Assembly (NCBI GenBank): GCA_946410085.1
Contig: CAMJZA010000003.1
Location: 1 to 64,000, forward strand
Direction of reading: 5' to 3'
Length of the DNA stretch: 64,000 nt
Origin: an uncultured Treponema sp.
GTDB taxonomy: Bacteria; Spirochaetota; Spirochaetia; Treponematales; Treponemataceae
Program-made: the position numbers and the translations under genes
In this document: piece after piece, positions 34,835 through 42,785 of the stretch
Layout of the letters: each line of letters begins with the position of its first letter
Numbering within the stretch: the first letter of the stretch is position 1
Notes under the pieces: generated by a model
Told to the model about the DNA's origin: nothing
The model's input: only the letters and a program-made list of their open reading frames with translations
The model's database searches: none

Positions 34835-35356
34835 TTATCCTGCGCTTTCCGCCAGGATTTCAGTTCCCGCCTTTAGCTTCCGGTCCTCCGGGATGGCAAA
34901 GATGATGTCCAGCTCATAGTCCTGATTCCCGCTGATGAAGTCCCTGCAGGCGCGGATGGCCTGAACCCAGGCGTCATGGAGCGGATAGCCGAAGATGCCG
35001 GCGGAAATCAGCGGAAAGACGACGGAATGGATGTCGTGTTCACGGCACAGTTCGAGCGATTTTTTGTATGCGCCGTACAGGGCGTCCGGTTCGCCATGCC
35101 TGCCGTCCAGATACTGCGGGCCCACTGCGTGAATTATGTATTTGCAGGGGCAGGCGAATCCCGGTGTGATGACCGCACTGCCTTCATCGCAATGGCCTAT
35201 TGCCCCGCATGCTGCCGTCAGCTCCTCATAGCCTGCCCTGTCAAAGATTGCGCCGCACACACCGCCGCCCGCCCACAGGCCGGAGTTTGCCGCATTCACG
35301 ATGGCATCCGCCGGTATGTCCGTGATCCCTTTCTGCTGAATCCGTATTGAGCTCAT
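34835..35356 (-). CDS. Macro domain protein (ADP-ribose-binding)
   Basis: This 173-aa protein is a single macro domain: TDIPADAIVNAANSGLWAGG (loop 1 with the conserved Asn-Ala-Ala-Asn), GGVCGAIFDRAG, GFACPCKYIIHAVGPQYLDG, and VVFPLISAGIFGYPLHDAW (the glycine-rich second loop). It matches the YmdB/MacroD type that removes ADP-ribose from proteins or O-acetyl-ADP-ribose. Cytosolic, standalone; a link to NAD metabolism (nicotinamidase-like genes occur elsewhere in the window) is only suggestive. Confidence 0.9.
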   Translation of the reverse strand: MSSIRIQQKGITDIPADAIVNAANSGLWAGGGVCGAIFDRAGYEELTAACGAIGHCDEGSAVITPGFACPCKYIIHAVGPQYLDGRHGEPDALYGAYKKSLELCREHDIHSVVFPLISAGIFGYPLHDAWVQAIRACRDFISGNQDYELDIIFAIPEDRKLKAGTEILAESAG

Positions 35357-35414
35357 CCTGTGCCCTCCTTTTCATGCTTTCGCATACAGTGCCCGTACAT
35401 TTGAGGGGTGCCCT

Positions 35415-35735
35415 TTATGCATCCGGAACATCAGGTATGGACGAACCCGGTACCCCGTAGCGGAACCAGAGGGTGCTGTTTTCCTCTGTATTCGTAATGG
35501 ACAGATACCTGCCGTCTCCCCCCCGCAATACCTGAATTTCAGATGCTCCCAGCAGGCATTGCAGGAATGTTTTTTCGAAATCCATAATCACGGCATCGCC
35601 GGGTACGGATGTGCTGATGAAATCATCATGTACCTTCATGGACTCTCCGTCGACAGTTATGCTTACGGCGAAAGAATTGATCCCTGAATACCCGATTATT
35701 TCGTACGAACTGTCACTCTTTGTCCAATAAAACAA
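35415..35735 (-). CDS. Small hypothetical protein
   Basis: This 106-aa protein begins MFYWTKSDSSYEIIGYSGIN and ends with an acidic tail. It looks like an all-beta domain (FAVSITVDGESMKVHDDFIS, then SITNTEENSTLWFRYGV). It has no signal peptide, so either it is cytosolic or the gene has lost its 5' end. A C7 run (35518-35524) inside the frame would put it out of frame if its length changed. I recognise no family. Confidence 0.5.
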   Translation of the reverse strand: MFYWTKSDSSYEIIGYSGINSFAVSITVDGESMKVHDDFISTSVPGDAVIMDFEKTFLQCLLGASEIQVLRGGDGRYLSITNTEENSTLWFRYGVPGSSIPDVPDA

Positions 35736-35848
35736 TCAGTTTTATGCTTCGTTTCAACAAATGAGTCAGTTCCGCCGCTCGGGGCTGTAAAAGGCGGCTG
35801 CGAAGACGGGCTGGCGGACTTGGGCTTCCCGTGCTATACTGGGAGCTG

Positions 35849-36337
35849 ATGAAACGACTGCCGTGTTTCCTGTCTGCCCTTGTTTTCCTCGTCCTTGCCC
35901 CGCTCGGGGCGGAAAGCTGTTTTGCCCTCTACTTTAATGCGGAGCAGACGCGGATCAGGACCGTGATAATCTACAATGAAACCGGCCTGCCCCTGTCCCT
36001 CTCCCTGAACGGCGAATGTGTCTGGGAACATTCCGGCAGGGCTGCTGCTGGAACTGCGGGGGCTTTTGCCGGAAGCGGCGGGCCGGGGCCGGACGGCGGG
36101 AGCGCCCCGGACGATGAAAACGTCCCGGACGGCAGCAGCACCCCGGACGGCGAGAGCGCCGCCGTTCTGGTATCCGGCGACCTGATTTCCCTGCGCCGGA
36201 ACTTTACGACGGGCGACTGCATTACGATAGCCTCGGAAAGCGACGGGGTCTCCCTTGCCGTGGACAGCGACCGGGACAGCGTCTACGTCTATGCCCGGGA
36301 AGGACTTGACAAAGGGCGGGCACACGCAGAACAATAA
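35849..36337 (+). CDS. Small secreted protein with low-complexity insert
   Basis: This 162-aa protein has a signal peptide (MKRLPCFLSALVFLVLAPLG). The mature part has a beta-rich first half (TVIIYNETGLPLSLSLNGEC), a Gly/Pro/Asp/Ser insert (~63-108; DGGSAPDDENVPDGSSTPDG), and a beta-rich end (GDLISLRRNFTTGDCITIAS). TATACT at 35835-35840 lies 8 nt before the ATG, so the mRNA may be leaderless, although GGGAG also sits in that gap. I recognise no family; probably periplasmic. Confidence 0.6.
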   Translation: MKRLPCFLSALVFLVLAPLGAESCFALYFNAEQTRIRTVIIYNETGLPLSLSLNGECVWEHSGRAAAGTAGAFAGSGGPGPDGGSAPDDENVPDGSSTPDGESAAVLVSGDLISLRRNFTTGDCITIASESDGVSLAVDSDRDSVYVYAREGLDKGRAHAEQ

Positions 36338-36470
36338 AGGGCACGGTTTTCGGGAAGCCTGAAAAGCGTTTTCCGGCGCTTTTTCGGGGCCTGCCTGTAA
36401 CGAACTGTAGATTTTAGAGATTTTATTACCGAGTATACCGAAAGATAGTGTCATCGTAAGGAGGATAGAA

Positions 36471-37157
36471 ATGAAAAAGCAAACTGTTCTGTACATGTTC
36501 ATCGCCCTGCTGTCTGCTGCGGCATCCGCAGCCTTTGCTGATGTCGTGACAAGCACGTCATCCCGGACCCTGCACGAAGAGGCCCCCCTGAACAGGGACA
36601 TCAAATCCCTGTCGATGGAGCGCCTGCTCACGCAGGACGGCGAATTCCTCTTCGTCACCATGAAATTCTCCGGCGTTCCCGTCCTGAACCCCGGGGACAA
36701 GCTGATTCTCCTGCTGGACGACAGCTCGCTGGGAGGCAAGAAAGCGACCGAATACCGCGACCGGGGCGTCAAGAACCCTGCAACCTTTACGACCGTTGAT
36801 GCAAGCGTGGACTACAGCTTTGTCGACATCCCGGGAGAAGGCCGGACCGGTGCCTGCCGGACGAACTACAGCTGGAAGCTCCGCGAGGACGGCCTGTATG
36901 AGGCATCGCGGGAAGACCTTTCCTTCATGATAAACATCGACTACATCATGCTCGAAGCAAAGAAGGCGAAGGGGAGCGATTCGTTCAGGCTCGTCGCCTT
37001 CATCTCCGACCTCTGGAAGACGAATGCGGATCCCAAGCTGAACGGGACCTCCCACGTCATTGATGTGGCGCCCGCCTCGGGGGTTGCAATCGGCCACACC
37101 CAGACGGAATCGGATACGGTGGCCGTCTTCTTCGACAAGGCACTGATTCTGGAATAG
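36471..37157 (+). CDS. Exported protein of unknown function
   Basis: This 228-aa protein has a signal peptide (MKKQTVLYMFIALLSAAASA) and a strong ribosome-binding site (AAGGAGG). The mature part looks like a single beta-sandwich (FLFVTMKFSGVPVLNPGDKL; DASVDYSFVDIPGEG; SFRLVAFISDLWKTN) and may be a carbohydrate- or matrix-binding module of the kind used in treponemal envelope proteins. I recognise no family. It stands alone, 313 bp before a lectin-like gene in the same direction. Confidence 0.65.
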   Translation: MKKQTVLYMFIALLSAAASAAFADVVTSTSSRTLHEEAPLNRDIKSLSMERLLTQDGEFLFVTMKFSGVPVLNPGDKLILLLDDSSLGGKKATEYRDRGVKNPATFTTVDASVDYSFVDIPGEGRTGACRTNYSWKLREDGLYEASREDLSFMINIDYIMLEAKKAKGSDSFRLVAFISDLWKTNADPKLNGTSHVIDVAPASGVAIGHTQTESDTVAVFFDKALILE

Positions 37158-37267
37158 GATCTCCGCGGAGGAGCTGGCTGCCGGAACGGCGGTTTGCCAG
37201 TACATCGGCTGTTCAGCCTGCCGCCCTACCTGCTGCCGGCCGGCAGGGAAATTGCGGCAGCCGGGGC

Positions 37268-37296
37268 TTGCCATTTGCGGAAGCCCGTGTCATAAT
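37268..37296 (+). promoter_or_regulatory. Sigma-70-type promoter of lectin gene
   Basis: TTGCCA (37268-37273), 17 nt, CATAAT (37291-37296). The leader is ~35 nt with AAGGAG before the ATG at 37336, in contrast with the leaderless arrangements elsewhere. Confidence 0.55.
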
Positions 37297-37335
37297 GGCA
37301 GAAACTGCGTCCGAACGGACGGAAGGAGTCTTTGT

Positions 37336-38085
37336 ATGAAAAAGTCTGGCTTGAAGGCAGCGGGGCTTGCCGTGCTGTTCCTGTTTGCGGCCGGAGCGGC
37401 GGCATCCGCACAGGAAGGGGAATCAACAACCTATAACGGGCACAAATATACCTATTATGAGACCGGCTGCAGCTGGGAAGAGGCGAAGGAATTCTGCGAG
37501 CAGCAGGGCGGCCATCTTGCTACCATCAGTACCCGCGGTGAGCAGAAAGCCCTCCGGGCACTGCTCAAATCCGGGAAGAAAAGCCGCTACTGGATCGGCG
37601 GTAGCAAGGAACTGGTGGCGCGCTCAACACGCTTTCATTGGATAACCGGCGAGAAATTCTCATATACGGAATGGGTTTCCGGCTCCCCGGACGACACCCC
37701 CATGAGTCAGAAGGACGCCCTGATGATGTACCGGAGCAGCGGCGGCTGGAAGGATGAGAGCGGGGAAAAGCCTGCGGGAAAGGCGGCTAACCTGAAGAAG
37801 TTCGGCTTTATCTGTGAATGGGAAGACGATATGGGCGATGTGTCTGAGCCTGTCCTTTCCAAAAAGCAGAAGGACGAACCGACAGCAACCGGCTCTCCGA
37901 TGGGGGTCTTCCTGAATGTCGGCAAGCGGGTCAAGCTCTTTGCCCCGGCCGGTTCAAAATGGTCAAGTTCCGACGAAGATATTGCGACCGTGAATCAGAA
38001 CGGGGTCGTTACGGGTGTGTCCGAAGGAACGGCGGTCATCACCGCAAAAGGCCTGGGCAGCATCACCGTCCTTGTGACGGAATAG
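37336..38085 (+). CDS. Secreted C-type lectin/BIG2 fusion protein
   Basis: This 249-aa protein has a signal peptide (MKKSGLKAAGLAVLFLFAAG), a C-type lectin-like domain (~30-165: YTYYETGCSWEEAKEFCEQQ, GGHLATISTRGEQKAL, YWIGGS, TEWVSGSPDD, FGFICEWEDD) and a C-terminal bacterial Ig-like BIG2 domain (~180-249: SKWSSSDEDIATVNQNGVVT, then GTAVITAKGLGSITV). The lectin WIGG and final Cys-Glu-Trp are kept. The combination suggests a surface protein that binds glycans or matrix, plausible in a host-associated spirochaete; the ligand is unknown. It is complete, with its own promoter. Confidence 0.85.
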   Translation: MKKSGLKAAGLAVLFLFAAGAAASAQEGESTTYNGHKYTYYETGCSWEEAKEFCEQQGGHLATISTRGEQKALRALLKSGKKSRYWIGGSKELVARSTRFHWITGEKFSYTEWVSGSPDDTPMSQKDALMMYRSSGGWKDESGEKPAGKAANLKKFGFICEWEDDMGDVSEPVLSKKQKDEPTATGSPMGVFLNVGKRVKLFAPAGSKWSSSDEDIATVNQNGVVTGVSEGTAVITAKGLGSITVLVTE

Positions 38086-38241
38086 CGGCGGGGCGCCACG
38101 GTGAAGGCGCCTCCTGCCGGGGAGGGCGTCTCTGCGGAGGCGTTCCTGCCATCCGTTCCCTCTCCCCTGCCGCCCGGCTTTTGGAGCGGGCGCAATCTTT
38201 TTTCTGGTAAAATTCAGTAAAAGGGTGTATACTGTTTCTCT

Positions 38242-38709
38242 ATGGACGTATCGCTCTTGAACCCGTTTTTATCCTCATGTCAGGAAGCATTTTCTCAGAT
38301 GTTCAATATTGCGCCGCAGAACAAGCCTCCCTATCTTCTGAACCCCATCGGAACGCACCCGTGGGAAGTGTCGGGAATCGTCGGTGTTTCCGGTGATGAG
38401 ATGGGTATTGTCGCATTCCGCCTGCACCGGCTGCTGGCGACCAAGATGCTTGCCATTTCCGGCGTTGAAGCAGATACGGACGAAGAAAAGGAGGCGATGG
38501 AAAAAGACCTCGTTACGGAGTTTACCAACATCATAACGGGTAACGCCATTTCGGCGATACCGAACAAGAATATCACGGTTTCTGCGCCCTTCATCCTCTC
38601 GGGACCGAACCACGAGATTCCCTGGCCCAAGAATACCAAGATCATCGCCGTTCCCTTCATTACCCGGCAGGGCTCCTTTGAAGTGGACCTCTGCTTTAAG
38701 GAGCGCTAG
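38242..38709 (+). CDS. cheX: CheX chemotaxis phosphatase
   Basis: This 155-aa protein matches CheX in length and layout, with the catalytic helix EKDLVTEFTNIITGNAISAI (Glu and Asn spaced as in the family) near residues 90-110 and the MGIVAFRLHRLLATKM beta-alpha part. CheX dephosphorylates CheY-P and sets flagellar behaviour in spirochaetes. No other chemotaxis gene is adjacent, and the gene is monocistronic. TATACT (38228-38233) ends 8 nt before the ATG, so the mRNA is probably leaderless; the -35 is weak. Confidence 0.85.
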   Translation: MDVSLLNPFLSSCQEAFSQMFNIAPQNKPPYLLNPIGTHPWEVSGIVGVSGDEMGIVAFRLHRLLATKMLAISGVEADTDEEKEAMEKDLVTEFTNIITGNAISAIPNKNITVSAPFILSGPNHEIPWPKNTKIIAVPFITRQGSFEVDLCFKER

Positions 38710-38767
38710 CGGCCCGGCTACCCTGCCGTGCCGTATTCCACGGACGTCCCGCGCCGGGGTATGGTGA

Positions 38768-38796
38768 TTGCGTTCCCGCCCCGGATGTGCTATCAT
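38768..38796 (+). promoter_or_regulatory. Promoter placed for a leaderless lipoprotein mRNA
   Basis: TTGCGT (38768-38773), 17 nt, TATCAT (38791-38796), then 7 nt to the ATG at 38804. No Shine-Dalgarno sequence fits. Confidence 0.55.
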
Positions 38797-38803
38797 GCCC
38801 TGC

Positions 38804-39586
38804 ATGAAAATACCAAGGTTTTTCCCCCTGCTTGCCATGCTCCCCCTGCTGGCATCATGCCGCAGCACCGGGCTTACGGACAGCATTTCTGAAAAAATCG
38901 AGACCGTGACGGCTTCCCGGGATCAGGTACCCGAGCGCCTGCAGCTTGCCGGCGAAAGCTATGTGCACAGTTTCTATGACACTGACCTGTATTTTACCTG
39001 CTACGAAGCTGATGAATCCGACATTGTCGCCCGGCAGGACGGACGCATCTACTACCGGCCGCCGCATCCTGACCTGCGTCTGCTTGCGTTTGCCGGGCCT
39101 TCCGGTTCCGGCACGCAGGAGCACCCCGTCTACTGTGCCGAAAGCCAGCTGGACGCGGCGAAAGCCTGGTTTACTGACCGCCTGAACTGGACCTGCTACT
39201 ACGGGCACGGGACGGATATGGCGAACCGCCCGACAAGCGCCGTCGCCTGGGCTTCCGTTGATCAGTTTGATGCCCTCATCAAATTCTGCCGGGAAAACAG
39301 CTACCGGCCCTTCGGCGGTACACGGAACCGGACCATACAGACGGTCGAATTCCCCCTGCCCGAAGGTCCCGTTACCGAAATCGTGTTCTATAAGGAAAGC
39401 AATGACGGCTTCTTCTGTTCCAATAAAAACGATGTCATGATCCTGCGGGACGGAAAGCTCTACCTCGTCTACACCTACGATTTTGACCGCCAGCATGACG
39501 GCAGGAACGCAAGGATACTGGCAGTCCCCCTGCCGGAGGACCTGCAGCCCCACTTCCTCTCGATTATCAGGCGCTACGGCCTGTAG
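38804..39586 (+). CDS. Lipoprotein of unknown function
   Basis: This 260-aa protein has a lipoprotein signal (MKIPRFFPLLAMLPLLASC, lipid-modified Cys at 19). The mature part is rich in Tyr and Phe (DTDLYFTCYEADESDIVARQ, RLNWTCYYGHGTDMANRPTS, LYLVYTYDFDRQHDG). I recognise no family. Start chosen at 38804 from the promoter position and the lipobox. It converges on the methyltransferase gene across a short palindrome. Confidence 0.75.
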   Translation: MKIPRFFPLLAMLPLLASCRSTGLTDSISEKIETVTASRDQVPERLQLAGESYVHSFYDTDLYFTCYEADESDIVARQDGRIYYRPPHPDLRLLAFAGPSGSGTQEHPVYCAESQLDAAKAWFTDRLNWTCYYGHGTDMANRPTSAVAWASVDQFDALIKFCRENSYRPFGGTRNRTIQTVEFPLPEGPVTEIVFYKESNDGFFCSNKNDVMILRDGKLYLVYTYDFDRQHDGRNARILAVPLPEDLQPHFLSIIRRYGL

Positions 39587-39591
39587 TCTGG

Positions 39592-39603
39592 CGCCTGCAG
39601 GCG
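39592..39603. terminator. 12-bp palindrome between convergent genes
   Basis: CGCCTGCAGGCG is a perfect palindrome just after the lipoprotein stop and just before the methyltransferase stop, a possible bidirectional transcript end without a U-run. Confidence 0.3.
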
Positions 39604-39617
39604 TATAGCCTCCGGGC

Positions 39618-40853
39618 TTATTGCTCCGGGCTGCCCGGAGCCGTGCCGTTCCGCAGGCGGTCCAGCTCCTGTTCCAGCCCCAGGGCTGACAGGAGGGCCT
39701 TTTCCCGTTCCCGCGACCGGGCAATTGTCTTCTGCCCGTCCGCACTGCGTACATCCGCATCCCGTTTTTTAACCGCCCGCAGCAGGACATTCTTGGGCGT
39801 ATGGCTCATGTCGACGAACTCAAGCACCTGAACCCGGTAGCCTGCCTGTTCCAGCAGTTCGGCCCGGACGGCGTCCGTCATGAGGGCGGCAAAACGCTCC
39901 CTGATCAGCCCGTAGCGGGTCAGCGGGGCAAAGGGGCTTGCGTCGGGAACAGGGGCGTTTGCCTGCAGCCGGGTGTTCAGTTCATGCTGGCAGCAGGGCA
40001 CGGAAAGGATTGCCGCTGCCCCCTGCCGTATCGCCCAGTCCAGCGCATAATCGGTCGCCGTATTGCAGGCGTGGAGGGTCACGACCAGATCGGGCCGCCG
40101 GGCGTCTGCGTAGTCGGCAATGTTCCCCACCATAAAGCGGAGCCGGTCATAGCCTGATTCCCCGGCAAGGCGCTGGCAGTCGGCAATCACGTCAGCCTTC
40201 AGGTCCAGTCCCGTAATGTCGACGTCGATATGGCGCAGGCAGTGCAGGAAATAGTAGACCGCAAAGGTCAGGTAGGACTTGCCGCAGCCGAAGTCCACGA
40301 TGCGCAGGGGGCGGTCGGGCGAAAAGCCCCCGTCGCCTGCTGCCCGTTCCGTCAGCTCGTCCAGAATGTCATCGATATACTCAAGGAAGCGGTTGATCTG
40401 CCTGAACTTGTCATGCTTCTGCGCGGCGATTTTCCCTTCTTTTGTCATGACGCCCAGCCGGACCAGGAAAGGAATCGGGACGCCTTCTTCCAGTATGTAC
40501 TGCTTTCTGCGGTCTGCACTTGCGGCAAAGGACGGCCGGGCGGGCCCCTTGAGGGGGCGGGAAAGGCGCCTGATTTCTCCGTGCCGGTTGGCAAGGACCG
40601 TAATCTCCGCATCTTCCGTCCGCTCTACGACGGCGCGGAAGCTTTTTCCTGCGTGCTCCTGCATGAATGCCGCCAGTTCTGCTTCCGTAAAGCTCCGGCG
40701 GAAGGACTGGGTGTCCGTAAAGAACTCCGCATCGTAGACAGGACGGGCAAGACCGGCACCGGGCCGCCGCCAGACCCGGATCTTCCGGTAGGGGCGGTCC
40801 ATGAGTTCCGCAATGTTCCTGACGGGTTTGGAAAAGCTGACGGAAAGTATCAT
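39618..40853 (-). CDS. SAM-dependent methyltransferase (Methyltransf_32 type)
   Basis: This 411-aa protein has an N-terminal region with KIRVWRRPGAGLARPVYD and a methyltransferase domain at ~175-320: RIVDFGCGKSYLTFAVYYFL (SAM motif I), ITGLDLKADVIADCQRLAGE, DLVVTLHACNTATDYALDWA and LSVPCCQHELNTRL. The HACNTATD and CCQHE motifs are typical of the family, often annotated as an RNA or protein methyltransferase of unknown target. It follows the glycan gene cluster on the same strand by 6 bp, so it is probably read from the same transcript. Confidence 0.85.
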   Translation of the reverse strand: MILSVSFSKPVRNIAELMDRPYRKIRVWRRPGAGLARPVYDAEFFTDTQSFRRSFTEAELAAFMQEHAGKSFRAVVERTEDAEITVLANRHGEIRRLSRPLKGPARPSFAASADRRKQYILEEGVPIPFLVRLGVMTKEGKIAAQKHDKFRQINRFLEYIDDILDELTERAAGDGGFSPDRPLRIVDFGCGKSYLTFAVYYFLHCLRHIDVDITGLDLKADVIADCQRLAGESGYDRLRFMVGNIADYADARRPDLVVTLHACNTATDYALDWAIRQGAAAILSVPCCQHELNTRLQANAPVPDASPFAPLTRYGLIRERFAALMTDAVRAELLEQAGYRVQVLEFVDMSHTPKNVLLRAVKKRDADVRSADGQKTIARSREREKALLSALGLEQELDRLRNGTAPGSPEQ

Positions 40854-40859
40854 GGCATG

Positions 40860-42785
40860 CTACTCGCGCAGGGTAATGGGGGGATTCTTGAAGTAGACGT
40901 AGTAGACGTTGTCTTTTGCATATATCGTGTGATAGCGGGTATTCAGCTGCAGCGGATAGGAAGGGAACTCCAGATCCCAGGGCGTATACTTGTCTGTTTC
41001 TGCCTGTATGCCGAAGCCGAGATCCTGCAGGTGGAAAATGACGGCATGGCCGCCGAGCTTTTCTATCATCCGGGTCGTCAGCGGGTAGGTGGTCGCCAGG
41101 TTCCTGACGATGCGGGTATGATCTATGTCGCTCAGCAGGTGGATGTGGATGTCGTTCTGGTCCTCCGGCACGATCCGGGACAGGTCTTCCAGCAGGAGCG
41201 TCATGCGGAAGTCCGTGTATTTCTTCTGGGAAGCCTGGGCATTTCCGAAGGCAAAGGCATACACGAGCATGCTGTATGCCAGAATGACGATGACCGCCCG
41301 CCCGCAGGCAGGCAGCCAGCCACGGGGTTTCCCCCGGGTTGCTTCCCGGGGTGCTGCCGGTCCCGCCGCCGCTGCCGTTCCGGGCGTTGCTGCCGGGCCG
41401 GTCCAGCCTGCAACGCTGAGCGTCATGAGGCTCAGCATGATTCCGAAGGGGAACATCGACCGCGGTTCCAGCAGGGGGCGGCCCATGACCAGAAAGGCCC
41501 CGTAGGAAAAGAGCGTGCTGAAGGCGATGAGCAGGAGGCTGACGAAAAGCGTTGCAAGCCGCTTCTGCCTGCTGTTCCGGCAGGACAGCAGCACGAAGAA
41601 GAACAGGAGGAACAGGAAGGCGATCTTCAGGGCACTCCAGCCGAAGTCATCCCATATCTGTGCAAGATAGGCTTTTGCATTACGGGGAAACGCACTGATG
41701 AAAAAGTTCTTGTCGACATAGGACTCTCCGGTCGGCTGCACGTTAAAGATGGCAAAGAAAATCAGGAGGGACAGGGCGTATGCGGCGACTGCCGTCAGGA
41801 TGAAAAGCAGTAGCCGGCGCAGGCTGCACTCTTTCCGGCACCACATCCTGAACACACAGAAGGCGCAGACGACGATGTAGACCCCGGAAGCCGCCTGATA
41901 GGACAGGCACATCAGGAAAAGGCTGACCAGCGAAACCGGGGCAAAGATGCGGAGCCGGTCCGTGAACAGGAAGGGAAGGATGCAGAAAAATACCGAAAGC
42001 GCCATGTAGGGGGCGTCGTAGCGGTATGACAGGTTCTCGAGGAAATAGGGGAAGAGGCAGACCGGGATTGCCGCCAGGTAGACGAAGGGCGACAGCGGCC
42101 TCGCCGCCGGAGCTGCGGCTGGTGCCGTTCCCGCGGCTGGCACCGTGCCAGAGGCGGCAGCTGGTGCAGGGGCCGCTCCGCTGCCGGGAGCAGCCTCCGT
42201 GCCCGGAACATCGTGCGGCACGAAGAGGCGGATCAGCAGTACGGCCGAAAGCGCCATTACCAGAAGGGCGAGCAGCTGGGTAAAGGGCGCAATGTCGAAC
42301 AGCTTCGGGCTTGTATGGACAAATATGGAAAGGAAATGCGAGATATAGCGGTAAAAGTTGCGCCAGGCCCGCGCCCCGGATATGGCCCGGTACAGGTCGT
42401 CCGCAGCCCCGTAGTAATAGTTCGCCCGGAAAACCGTCAGCATTCCGAAGGCATAGAGGCAGAAGAGGATGAGGACCGCCTTCCGGTCGGCATACAGGCT
42501 GCGGGCATGGGAGCGCAGTTCCCCGGCAAGCTCGCGGCACAGCGACCTGCCCCGGCCGGTCGCAAATGCAAGGCAGCAAAGCAGGTCAAGGGCAAAGACG
42601 ATGAAGGAGAGGGCAAAGAGCTGCTGGGTCCAGTAGTTCATGTTCAGTGCCCGGTGCATGTACCGGGCTTCCATGAAGTGAACCAGTGCCTGCCGTACGG
42701 GCGGCAGCAGACCCGCCCCCGAGACCAGGGCAAGCAGGACGGCGGCCGCAATGCAGGCAGGCTTCCAGAATCGGGCGCTCCTCAT
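40860..42785 (-). CDS. Glucosyltransferase GtrII-like membrane protein
   Basis: This 641-aa protein has about 11-12 membrane segments. The early part reads RANYYYGAADDLYRAISGAR with the acidic Asp-Asp pair expected of GtrII/GT-C-type glycosyltransferases, followed by FYRYISHFLSIFVHTSPKLF. Two low-complexity Ala/Pro/Gly segments interrupt it (~190-220 and ~460-485). It would add a sugar from a lipid carrier to surface polysaccharide. It overlaps the upstream glycosyltransferase gene by 4 bp. Confidence 0.75.
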   Translation of the reverse strand: MRSARFWKPACIAAAVLLALVSGAGLLPPVRQALVHFMEARYMHRALNMNYWTQQLFALSFIVFALDLLCCLAFATGRGRSLCRELAGELRSHARSLYADRKAVLILFCLYAFGMLTVFRANYYYGAADDLYRAISGARAWRNFYRYISHFLSIFVHTSPKLFDIAPFTQLLALLVMALSAVLLIRLFVPHDVPGTEAAPGSGAAPAPAAASGTVPAAGTAPAAAPAARPLSPFVYLAAIPVCLFPYFLENLSYRYDAPYMALSVFFCILPFLFTDRLRIFAPVSLVSLFLMCLSYQAASGVYIVVCAFCVFRMWCRKECSLRRLLLFILTAVAAYALSLLIFFAIFNVQPTGESYVDKNFFISAFPRNAKAYLAQIWDDFGWSALKIAFLFLLFFFVLLSCRNSRQKRLATLFVSLLLIAFSTLFSYGAFLVMGRPLLEPRSMFPFGIMLSLMTLSVAGWTGPAATPGTAAAAGPAAPREATRGKPRGWLPACGRAVIVILAYSMLVYAFAFGNAQASQKKYTDFRMTLLLEDLSRIVPEDQNDIHIHLLSDIDHTRIVRNLATTYPLTTRMIEKLGGHAVIFHLQDLGFGIQAETDKYTPWDLEFPSYPLQLNTRYHTIYAKDNVYYVYFKNPPITLRE

